From: Schizochytrium sp. TIO01
Taxonomy: Eukaryota > Sar > Bigyra > Thraustochytrida > Thraustochytriidae
Reading direction: 5' to 3'
Assembly (NCBI GenBank): GCA_004764695.1
Contig: SMSO01000037.1
Coordinates: 1,979,747 to 2,043,746 of the forward strand
Length of the DNA stretch: 64,000 nt
Positions within the stretch are counted from its first letter, which is position 1. The number at the start of each line of letters is the position of its first letter. The position numbers and the translations under genes were made by a program. Under the pieces are notes generated by a model. That model was given only the letters and a program-made list of their open reading frames with translations, was not told where the DNA came from and made no database searches. Shown piece by piece: positions 10,372 to 19,141 of this stretch.

Positions 10372-11342
10372 ATGGAAGAGGCTAAAATATTCGGTGATGA
10401 AGATGACTTTGTAGGGCTTGATGACCCTGTGCAGCGTGATGTGCTTGGCCAAGGTCCGGCCACATCAAAGTATCAGGCAAGTGCTCTGCGGAGCATGAAG
10501 AGCTCACATATTCAGAAGGTACGTCCAGTAAGGAGTGATTCCACTTTACAAAGGATCACACAGAACTCAGAGAGCTAACTTGATCTTGATATATTGTACC
10601 GTGCTCTGTCTTATGTATGCGCTCTTCAAACGGCTGACTATATAGCGGGTTTTACGCTGCAAAGTTCTTCTAGTTGGCGCGCCGCACGTTGGCAAGACAA
10701 GTCTTTGTCAAGTTTTTCAAAACGGAGGCCAAAACTTTCCCAAATCCTATCTTATGGTACGTTTAATGACACACTCTGACGAGGGATCTTCAATGATGCA
10801 AAAATGATTATAGCTCAAATTCTGACGAAATTGGGGAATATGATGTCCAAATCATCTTTGTGCTGACTTTTCGATTATAGACTCTGGGTGTCGATTTTTC
10901 CGTAACAGACTTGCAAGCTAAACAACACGAAGATACACAGGTTGAAATGTATATCTATGACACTGGTGGACAGTCGGTCTTTAACCAGCGAGAGCTTGGA
11001 GGTCAGTATTGGAGCAACGCATCTGTTGCTGTGTATGTCTATGATGCAGGTAACCGTAACTCGTTTTTGTCATGCAGCAAGTGGCTATCTTCCGTTCGCA
11101 GCGAGAATAGTGGTCGCCCGATGCCTGGCATTCTTGTTGCAAACAAGGTCGATTTGCGAGAGAGTGGCCGAATTGAGGTCACTCGTGAAACTGGAGAAAC
11201 ATTTGCCAAGGACAACGGACTTACATTCCTTGAGACATCCGCTTTGCGTAATTCTGGCGTCACCGAACTATTTCAGTTTATCGCCGACGCATATGCACAA
11301 AAGTACTTCGAAACTGTTCAACGAATTTGTGAGAGTGTTTAA
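10372..11342 (+). CDS. IFT27: IFT27-like small GTPase (Rab-like 4), three exons
   Basis: Exons 10372-10518, 10646-10756 and 10881-11342 join in phase 0 (donors GTACGT and GTACGT; acceptors TATATAG and GATTATAG) to give 239 residues. IFT27 is the small GTPase of intraflagellar transport complex B. It pairs with IFT25 and supports ciliary membrane cargo export. Motifs: P-loop GAPHVGKT (60-67), switch II DTGGQ (113-117), NKVD (174-177) and ETSAL (204-208). FQNGGQNFPKSYLMTLGVD is the IFT27-style 'f..g..F.KsY..T.G.d' around switch I, and WSNASVAVYVYDAGNRNSF..CSKWL resembles human IFT27. No C-terminal prenylation Cys is present (ends ICESV), as in IFT27 and unlike most Rabs. The first ~54 residues are an acidic/charged extension that animal IFT27 lacks. 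Confidence 0.88.
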
Positions 11343-12745
11343 AGACTCATCGCACACAACTCAACTTAATGATTTCTTATCTTTGTTTTCTGTGTCCTTC
11401 TCTAAAACTATTGGCATTATTTACAGCTTTCGTGTCTGATCGTATGTATAATCCTGTTTTTTTCTTTTCTCAAACTAAATGCAACTGTTGAATGCTTTTG
11501 CAAAATGCACACATAAACCAACGGTTTATTATTATCTTGGTACGAAGAATCTACAGTACCGTATCGTCTTGCTAGAATTCTAATTTCGAACTTCATAGTT
11601 TCTAAAGGTAAAGAAGCGAGGAAACAGTGACTTGAACTTTGAAGACACCGAAATTTAGCTTTAATGTTATTTAGAGGTAGGATTTCGATTCTCTTGACAG
11701 GTATTGCAAGCAAGATTCAGCCTTTGTTCGTTTAGCTGAAAAAATTCAAATCATAGGTGACAAGCTCACTCTTTCTTCTGCATTACTTACTCAAACCTTT
11801 AGTTCTAATCGACCTTGTCTCATCAAAATGGTCAACTTATAGCGTCGTCCACAAAAGTTCACATGTTCGTAGAGTAGGAAACAACACAGGTGGGTTTTAT
11901 CAGATAAACCACAGCTCATTCTAAGAAGTCTAAATTTTTCAACGCTCGCTTAAACCTTCCAGCAAAGTATTGAGTTCCAGCCCGACGTGACAATTCGCAC
12001 ACGTCGAACGTCGTGTCATAGAAAATCACCGTCGTCTCCCACTTAGTTTAGTACTTATTTATTTATTTTCCCAACAAGATATAGCCTGTCTTAAGCCACC
12101 TGGATGTATTTTATCGCTACCCGGCTGGATAGCAACATCATCAAAGGGCAACTGAGAAAAGCCAATGCCCTTCGAATGGCTGAAATATTTTATGAATACT
12201 TGACAGAACCTCTCTCACTTCATGCAATCTTGAAGTTTTCCTTCACGACTTCGCTATGCTAAGAACCTCTAACTAATAGCCCAGTGATCACGTAAAGGTA
12301 CCGTGCATCGTTGCCGGCGCGGGTATTTTGTTGCATAATTAGCAGCAAATTTGCAAGGAGCCGTCGGGCCTCGACCTTGGAGCAAAACCCTCGAGACCCG
12401 TGGCGCCGGGCGTGGAGAACGGCGCTACGAGCTCTGTGTCGGGCTTGGCTGTGAAGGTTTGCCTGAGGGTCTTCCCAAGGGTCTCACGTTACAGCCTCTG
12501 CGGCTGTATAGAGATCTAGCAGCGTGGGTCTGCGTGATCGATCCATTTCATCCATTTCATCCATCCGTTCGCTCTTGCGAGTGGACAGCTTTCCTCGACA
12601 CGGATCTTCGGCTTGTCGTCGATTTAAACAACGAAGACTTGATTTCATTTGCGCTGCATAGAAAATTACGGGAGCTTTTGCATATATCTGAGCTTGTGCT
12701 TAGATTTACCATTTTTATTTTGCAGTTCGTGATAGAAAAGGCATC
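11343..12745. other. 1.4-kb intergenic region
   Basis: Lies between IFT27 and the TTL-like gene, both on the plus strand. The left part is AT-rich and carries nothing recognisable. About 12350-12600 is more GC-rich, with a short CATTTCATC direct repeat (12544-12566) just upstream of the TTL-like start, and probably forms its promoter and leader. An open frame at 12351-12821 overlaps the next gene's start in another frame and has no domain support. Confidence 0.45.
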
Positions 12746-15031
12746 ATGGGAAGCAGCGGAAATGCTTTGGGCGCCAAGAAGCGCAAGGGCGGCAAAAGGT
12801 CTTTGGAGGAAGGTGTGGTGAGCGATGATGATGATAAATTGGACAAGTTCAAGGCCCAGGAGGAGTCTGCTGGCGAGAGCGCATGCATGACAAGACTTTT
12901 CATGATCTTCGTGTCTGTGGTCTGCATTGCTTTCCTCGACATGGCCTTTGCACATGAACGTCTTTACAAGGAGGTTTTCTTCGTTCCTTCCCAGCCTGCT
13001 GTGAGCAAGGCGATGGCAATTTCCAATAAGAAGCATCGTACAAATATTATTCCTACGGTTGAAGAGGATATTATTAAGACTGACCTCCTGCTGGCACGCA
13101 CAGGTGCCATCAACAAACCGCATGTCGACTTTGAAAAGGAGCGCATTCAGGAGGTACTAAGTGGGGGCGAGCTCCGCGATTGGGAAAGCCAGCCCGGTGA
13201 TTCGGATAAGGATCCTGATGAAAAACCTCGCGACCTAATCAAGACGAAGGAGGAGGTGCTAAGCTTGAACAAGAAGGTTAATTCGCGAATTACACGCCGC
13301 ATTGCCAAGCACTCTGCAGGTCAGCTTGTGATGAGTCTTGGCGGCTATGATCTTGGATCTACGGGTCTCACCGCCGGTGGCGAGAAGATTCATGGTAATA
13401 AGGAGCTGATTGACTTTTTCGCTTTGGCAGAATCTCGAGGAGCACTCGTGCAGAAGAAGATGGAGGAAGCAGAACACGCAGCAGAGTCCTCCGACGATGA
13501 AACTGATAGCAGTTCATCTTCGGAAGGTAGCGACAGCCCACATGCTGCTGGAAATCACCGTAGTCGTAAGGAGGTCTTTGAGTTGCGGGAACCGGATCCT
13601 GATTTTGCCAAGTTCGTGCAGGAGCTTCGAAGCGATGCAACGTATGCCCATGTTCACAAGAAGAACGACATGGAACGTGCTCTGAAGTCGCTTGGCTACA
13701 AACAGTCCACCAAGTCAAGCAAGAAGGTTCCTCTTATCGTTGGTGATGAGAACAAATGTCCTTCCCAGTTTAAAATGGACGAACAGCGCATCTCATTTTG
13801 CCCACTCTTCTTCCCAGTCAACAAGGCCGATCAGTACTACCATATTCAGCAGTTTGCTGAACGTGTTCCTGAATCCAAGCTCAAACCAGACTTTTACCCT
13901 CTCACGTGGCGTCTTTACCGACTTGAAGAGCGTGCCAAGCTCAAGGAACATTGCACCAACGACACAATGACTGAATTTGGCGTAGCCTATGTACGAAAGT
14001 TCACTGTACCCGGTGAAAACTACATGAAAAGTGCCGATAGCATTTATGAGCAACTCGAAAAGTCAGAGAAGAGTGTGAAGCAGCTTCGTAAGGAGACCAA
14101 GAACCGCGCGGTGGTGCAGCTCTACATTAACAATCCTTTGCTGATCGAAGAACGCAAGTTCATCATCCGCACGTATGCAGTTATTGTCTCGACTAAGCCG
14201 TTGATTGTCTATTATTCAGATGGCGCTGGATTACGCTCCGTGATTAAGTACCAGCCGTTCTCTAGGCACGACTCGGACTACAAAAAGGCAGCACACATCA
14301 CTAGCGAGCAAAAGACTGCAAACAAAAAGGTTCTCAAGTCCAGTGAACTGTACATGTCGTTTCACAGTCTGCAAACCTACCTTACTGAGGCTGGTAACGA
14401 CCCAAACTACGTCACCAAGGTGCTACGCCCGCATATGAAGGCCCGTATGATTTATGCCCTTCATGCAATTATCCAACGTCAGCGCGGCGGCGAAGATGAA
14501 ACTGAAGAGGAACAGATTGACCGGGCCCAGTCTTTGCCGCGCTCAACTGCAATTGTACAGGAGGCTTGTTTCGATTTCTTGCTTGACGAAAGCAAGAAGC
14601 TTTGGCTCATTACTGTTGGCACCGGCTCGCATTGCTTTGTGACGATGGGCGGAAGCTCCTTCCGCCCTTCATGGAAGGGCAAGCTTCAGAATGCCCTTTC
14701 AGAGAGCACAGCGCAGCTTGCTGAAGAAATGCTCTGGCGTCGGTCGAACGACATGCCTATTTCCTCCATGGACTTCTACACGCAGACCGGTATGACTGTG
14801 CTTATTGACGAGACCTTCCCCGACTGGGATGTCACCAAGGAAATTAACAATCACATGGATGGCATTCAGGTAGCACAAGACAACCACGATTACGTTTCTG
14901 AAGACGCAGAAGAAGGCGAAAACGGGAACGACAGTGGCTCCGACAGTGTGTTTGAGCCCGCGTCTGACGATGGCAATGACAGTGATAGTGACAACGGTGA
15001 TAATGATAATGACTCCGAGGAAGATGACTAA
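12746..15031 (+). CDS. Membrane-anchored tubulin-tyrosine-ligase-like (TTL) domain protein, probably degenerate
   Basis: A 761-residue single-exon protein. A basic/acidic N-terminus (KKRKGGKR, then an Asp run) precedes one hydrophobic segment (about 49-68, MTRLFMIFVSVVCIAFLDMA), giving a predicted type II signal anchor. Residues ~335-660 resemble the TTL/TTLL ATP-grasp domain: DFYPLTWRLYRLEERAKL (~383-400), VVQLYINNPLLIEERKFIIRTY (~456-477), HITS (517-520, cf. HLTN) and FDFLLDESKKLWLI. TTL-family proteins ligate amino acids to tubulin or other proteins. Here the usual 'KFDlR' Asp is Ile473, and the metal-binding 'W.lEvN' becomes W620-L-I-T-V-G, losing the Glu and Asn. The predicted luminal location does not fit tubulin as substrate. 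The C-terminal ~45 residues are an acidic Asp/Glu/Ser/Asn tail. A pseudoenzyme or glycan/protein ligase role is open. Confidence 0.7.
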   Translation: MGSSGNALGAKKRKGGKRSLEEGVVSDDDDKLDKFKAQEESAGESACMTRLFMIFVSVVCIAFLDMAFAHERLYKEVFFVPSQPAVSKAMAISNKKHRTNIIPTVEEDIIKTDLLLARTGAINKPHVDFEKERIQEVLSGGELRDWESQPGDSDKDPDEKPRDLIKTKEEVLSLNKKVNSRITRRIAKHSAGQLVMSLGGYDLGSTGLTAGGEKIHGNKELIDFFALAESRGALVQKKMEEAEHAAESSDDETDSSSSSEGSDSPHAAGNHRSRKEVFELREPDPDFAKFVQELRSDATYAHVHKKNDMERALKSLGYKQSTKSSKKVPLIVGDENKCPSQFKMDEQRISFCPLFFPVNKADQYYHIQQFAERVPESKLKPDFYPLTWRLYRLEERAKLKEHCTNDTMTEFGVAYVRKFTVPGENYMKSADSIYEQLEKSEKSVKQLRKETKNRAVVQLYINNPLLIEERKFIIRTYAVIVSTKPLIVYYSDGAGLRSVIKYQPFSRHDSDYKKAAHITSEQKTANKKVLKSSELYMSFHSLQTYLTEAGNDPNYVTKVLRPHMKARMIYALHAIIQRQRGGEDETEEEQIDRAQSLPRSTAIVQEACFDFLLDESKKLWLITVGTGSHCFVTMGGSSFRPSWKGKLQNALSESTAQLAEEMLWRRSNDMPISSMDFYTQTGMTVLIDETFPDWDVTKEINNHMDGIQVAQDNHDYVSEDAEEGENGNDSGSDSVFEPASDDGNDSDSDNGDNDNDSEEDD

Positions 15032-15784
15032 ACAATTGTAGCTTGTTTTCTGAACCTTCCGTGCTCTGTCTGTGATTTCGTCTGTAACCCAATTTAAGTG
15101 CAAGATTTTATCGATTTTGGTTTTTGATTTTTTGATTTTTTTTTACTTTTGAACAACAAGATAATGAGAGTTATTTTTGATTTTGATTTTTTAAATCATT
15201 ATCCTTAGTCGAGGAGTCGGGCTCACACAATGAAGCTCTTGGCCCACAGCAGGTCTCTCTACAAAAAAAATAATGAGATAACTAGCACGCTAGCCCGCAG
15301 ATATGAGCGTATTCTCCCTTTTTTCATCCCTGCCACATTCCTTCACCTTTTTGTTATATGCCACTATCGTTTCCTACTTCTCCACCTTTAAGAAACAAAC
15401 TGAAAATAAAGATTCTCTGGATATCATCAAACCATTGCTTTCCTTTGACGAAATGTGCATTCTTTACAGAAGATAAGCTTTTCTTAGCGTTATATTCTTA
15501 ATTTGTTATCTTGCTTGACGCACTGCTCGAAATGATAATAGTAGTAGACTATGGCAAACTATACGGAAGATGGAAGTGTTTATAGATATCAGGCGTTAAA
15601 TAGGCGGAAACACACTTCTTAAATTCAAAAGATGAATGAACCGGCAACATCATATTCCATCTTCATTTGTAAGGCCTTTTCCCAACCATTTCCCACGAAA
15701 AACCGTTTTTTGATAATTCGCTGCAAGGCAGTAAGTAAACGAAATGTGCATATGTTTTTATCTTTAGGGATCAACGAAAAGTAA
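15032..15784. other. Convergent intergenic region
   Basis: Spacer between the TTL-like gene (+) and the mucin-like gene (-). It contains repeated T-rich GATTTTTTGATTTT stretches (15115-15195) and an AATAAA at about 15404, which could serve as a polyadenylation signal. No gene is visible. Confidence 0.5.
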
Positions 15785-18178
15785 TCAGTTAATTCGCAAA
15801 ACATCTGGAGTGATGGGAACACCATTAGAGTTGCTGCCACTGTTCTGCCGACGGCGACGGGTGCCCCAGTCCATGGTCCTGTCTGATGTGGGAATCTGAG
15901 AGTACTCAGGACCCTCCTCTGTCATAGCAAAGAGTTTTTTGCCGCCGTAGAAGCAAGTAGCTCCGAAACCCAGCATTATCAAAAATGCCATAAAGGACGA
16001 GCTTTGATCACTTGAGTTGCTTGACGAGTACAATGGCGGCGTGTAGTCAGAGGACCAACCGGAGTTTGTCGCGGCATTGTTCGAGATCTCTCCGCCATAA
16101 AACTCAGACTCTTCCTTCTTTGCGCGGTCTGAAGCAGGGGTAGGGTGGTCGTAACTATCACCCGTGTCTGAATTCTCGTCTACATCGTCATTCCAGATTG
16201 AATCATCGAAGCTGTTATCACTATCCGTATCTTCGTCGTCGTCGCGGGTGATAGAATCAGCAAAAGGGTCCTCATGAGGCTGGCGGTCATCTTCATTACC
16301 ATACATTTCCTTAAGGCGATTGCTATCGTCAGTAGCATCCTCGTTTTCATCATCTATAAAATTCACATCACTATCCCAGTCAGAGCTATCTTTGTCACTA
16401 TTACCGTTGTCCGAGTTTCTGCCCTCCGTTTCGTCAAGAAGATTGTCACCATCACCGGTTTGGACTAAGTCATTATACTCATCAGTTGCCTTGTCTTCAT
16501 TTGATGAGGAGTCGGATTCATCAACTAACTCCAGCCCGTTCTCTTCATTTAATGTGTCATCGTCATTAGAGGAGGAGTCGCTCTTACTTTGCGAGTCATC
16601 ATCGATTTCTTCAAGGTCGAGATCCAGGTCTTCATCAACAGAACTTTGTGAAGAGCCAGAGCTGGTGGTATTTGTGGCAGGTTCAGGTGCTGTTGTTGTA
16701 TTCTGTGGAGCACTGGATGTCTCTTTCGGTGCAGTCGTGAGGTCTCCCTCTTCTTCTTTGTCAGCACCCGTTACTTTCTCAGCAGGCAGAAGTGTTGAGT
16801 TGGTATTCGTTTCGGTAGAGTTGTTGCCTTTCTCTGAAACGGTTATGTTATTCGACTTGGTCTTCTTAGAGATACTGTTGGTACCTTCATCCGTAGATGT
16901 TGAATTGGGTTCAGAGGAGGGAGTTGGGTCATCTGTTGCGGCATGGTCTGGAGAAGCTGTTTGGTTAACACCTGTAGTAAGATTGCTAGCCATAGACGAG
17001 TTGCTTGATGTGGCGGGGTTCGTCTTTCCTTCTTGTTTGCCCGTAGGTTTCTCATCAACAGGCACAGGCTTCTGATGAGCTAAAGTTGTAGTTGAGTTCT
17101 TTTCAGATTCAGGGGCTTTCACACTATGCTCCGTTGGTTCAGAGAGATCCGTGCTATTCCCCGCAACACTCGGAGCGACCTTGGTAGGCAAGGAGTAAGT
17201 GCTATTCTGTGCCTTCTTGTCATTTGCTTTTGGTTTCTCAGTACTATTGGAGGCTTTCTCTTCAGTTGGTTTAGTAATAGTACTATTACTAGGTGCCGCA
17301 GTGGTTTCAGGAACAGAAGATTTCACAACAGACGGTTTGCTGGAGCCTGGAGTCTCGTGCTTTGGGTTGATTTCACTAGGCAAAGAGTTCGTCGAGTTTG
17401 ACTTTGTTGATGTTGAAGTATTCTTTGCGGTTTTATCAGCACTCGTTTCGTTTTTAATACTTTCTACTTCTGCTTCTGCAGTAGGAGTAGAAGAAGTTTC
17501 TTCTGTGCTATCACCGCCCAAAATATGCATAGTTTCACCATCAGCATCAGGGATTGTCTCCGGGGCATAGTCAGGATCCTCAACATCATCTGCGCTCGTG
17601 TTTTCTGTTGAAGAGAAAGTGGAGGAACCGATGGCAGCTCCTTTGTCATCCACGTTCTCAGTTGATCTCGTGTCAGTACTATTTTCTTCGAGAATTTCAG
17701 GTACAGTCGGCGAAGCTGTCTTCACGACAAGGTTCTCCTCGAGAATTTCAGGTACAGTCGGCGAAGCTGTCTTCACGACAAGGTTCTCCTCGAGAATTTC
17801 CGGTACAGTCGGCGAAGCTGTCTTCACGACAAGGTTCTCCTCGAGAATTTCAGGTACAGTCGGCGAAGCTGTCTTCACGACAAGGTTCTCCTCGAGAATT
17901 TCAGGTACAGTCGGCGAAGCTGTCTTCACGACAAGGTTCTCCTCGAGAATTTCAGGTACAGTCGGCGAAGCTGTCTTCACGATAAGGTTCTCCTCGAGAA
18001 TTTCAGGTACCGTTGGTGCTGCGGTCGGAATCTGCAGATTGCTATTCTTGAGGCCTCTCAGGCTTGTGGTAGTTTCTGCGTGGGTAAAACACACACAGAC
18101 TAGTACCACAATGAATCCGAGAGTCAGAGAACCACGCAATGGACGGCGGCCAGCTTTCTGTTTGTTTTGGACTGTCAT
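15785..18178 (-). CDS. Mucin-like type I membrane protein with seven 17-residue repeats and a YSQI tail motif
   Basis: A 797-residue single-exon protein of unknown family. A basic N-terminus and hydrophobic core (LTLGFIVVLVCVCFTHA, about 18-34) form a signal peptide. Residues ~50-170 contain seven tandem 17-residue units, consensus ASPTVPEILEENLVVKT. Then come ~330 residues rich in Ser/Thr/Asn with many N-x-S/T sequons, and an Asp/Glu/Ser-rich acidic block (about 520-700). One membrane helix (about 726-746, FMAFLIMLGFGATCFYGG) is followed by a short basic cytoplasmic tail with Y759-S-Q-I, a YxxPhi adaptor-binding motif. The layout resembles TGN38/TGN46 (repeats, glycosylated lumen, one helix, Y-motif), but no homology is claimed. 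A heavily glycosylated surface or endosome/Golgi-cycling protein is likely. Confidence 0.75.
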   Translation of the reverse strand: MTVQNKQKAGRRPLRGSLTLGFIVVLVCVCFTHAETTTSLRGLKNSNLQIPTAAPTVPEILEENLIVKTASPTVPEILEENLVVKTASPTVPEILEENLVVKTASPTVPEILEENLVVKTASPTVPEILEENLVVKTASPTVPEILEENLVVKTASPTVPEILEENSTDTRSTENVDDKGAAIGSSTFSSTENTSADDVEDPDYAPETIPDADGETMHILGGDSTEETSSTPTAEAEVESIKNETSADKTAKNTSTSTKSNSTNSLPSEINPKHETPGSSKPSVVKSSVPETTAAPSNSTITKPTEEKASNSTEKPKANDKKAQNSTYSLPTKVAPSVAGNSTDLSEPTEHSVKAPESEKNSTTTLAHQKPVPVDEKPTGKQEGKTNPATSSNSSMASNLTTGVNQTASPDHAATDDPTPSSEPNSTSTDEGTNSISKKTKSNNITVSEKGNNSTETNTNSTLLPAEKVTGADKEEEGDLTTAPKETSSAPQNTTTAPEPATNTTSSGSSQSSVDEDLDLDLEEIDDDSQSKSDSSSNDDDTLNEENGLELVDESDSSSNEDKATDEYNDLVQTGDGDNLLDETEGRNSDNGNSDKDSSDWDSDVNFIDDENEDATDDSNRLKEMYGNEDDRQPHEDPFADSITRDDDEDTDSDNSFDDSIWNDDVDENSDTGDSYDHPTPASDRAKKEESEFYGGEISNNAATNSGWSSDYTPPLYSSSNSSDQSSSFMAFLIMLGFGATCFYGGKKLFAMTEEGPEYSQIPTSDRTMDWGTRRRRQNSGSNSNGVPITPDVLRIN
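17692..18006 (-). repeat. 51-bp coding minisatellite
   Basis: Near-identical 51-bp units encode the 17-residue repeat of the mucin-like protein. The internal units differ by only single bases (for example TTCCGG for TTCAGG in one unit, GATAAG for GACAAG in another). The first and last units are more diverged. This pattern indicates recent expansion or homogenisation. Confidence 0.9.
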
Positions 18179-19141
18179 GTTACCTTCCCTTTAACCAAAT
18201 CAACTTTCTAAAAAGTAACAACCAAGCCTTTCATTCACAGCGACTCTAACCTACGCAAGTGCCTAGTCAGGGAGCAATCTTTGATTACTTGCCCAAAATT
18301 TAGTCAGTAAGAAACCAATCCTCCAATCGTAAATTTGCAGTGCAAAAGTACCTACTAGTGCTTGTTCACAAAGAGCAATTTAGGGCGTTTAGCGAAACAG
18401 GCAAAGCTCTTGAGTGCGTGTGTAGAGCACAAGCAGCCCAATTGCAAAGGAGAGTAATACCAAAGAAAGTGTAGAAATGTTTCACTCTGAGCGCTTTTGC
18501 TCCACGTGGCGGTCAATGATGCTCGTTTCAGGGAGGCGCAAGCCCCCTTTGCCGCAAAAGCGTGGGCGCAGCTGGGCTGGCAAAACACGCGAGGAGAGGC
18601 GTGGCGATCTCTCTCACCGAGTGACAGTGACGACACAAAAAGGAGTTTGAGGTAGAGCTTGAGGCAAGTTTGCGAGAAAATGAGAGAAAGCTCAATTGAG
18701 GAGGTTCACTTGAGCAAATGGCCGAATAATCCTCAACAAAATGAGAATGATACAAAGTCAAAAAAGAAGACTGACTCTCTGTAGACAGGCACCGTCCTCT
18801 AGGGTAGTGCCAGGACAGAGCCCGGGTTTGCGGCGGCGAATCTGGGCTCGAGACAAAGCCCGTTCAGCATCTATTAAAACTTGTATAGCCCTGACTATGC
18901 AAATACACAAATGTATAAATGCGGCGCCAAAGTGCACCGAAAGTATTGGGGCCGTTAATAGTGCGTCGTGTTGGTGCAAAGCCCAGTTAACCTGGATAAT
19001 TGACTTGGGCAGCACGTGGCAGACCCAGATCAGGATAAAATTGACGAATATACACAGTCTGGGCTTGATACGAAGGCTTGTTTGAACTCCCAGGCAAGCC
19101 TTAACAGGTTTCCATGCAGTGGTAAGGAGGAGGAGCTGACA
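18179..19141. promoter_or_regulatory. Divergent promoter between mucin-like (-) and C2/EF-hand gene (+)
   Basis: About 960 bp between the two starts. The plus-strand reading frame of the downstream gene is open from 19016 but begins with GTG, so 19016-19141 could be 5' UTR or part of an upstream exon. Other open frames here lack domains. Confidence 0.45.

Noticed and set aside
16320-17075. 251-codon plus-strand frame rich in Ser/Val
   Set aside because: It lies antisense to the acidic Ser/Thr-rich part of the mucin-like gene, where codon bias opens the opposite strand.
17692-18006. Regular repeats that might suggest a CRISPR array
   Set aside because: The units are contiguous with no unique spacers, in frame within a protein gene of a eukaryote.
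17554-18194. Plus-strand frames with 17-residue repeats
   Set aside because: Antisense reading of the 51-bp coding repeat; the minus-strand frame has the signal peptide, sequons and membrane helix.
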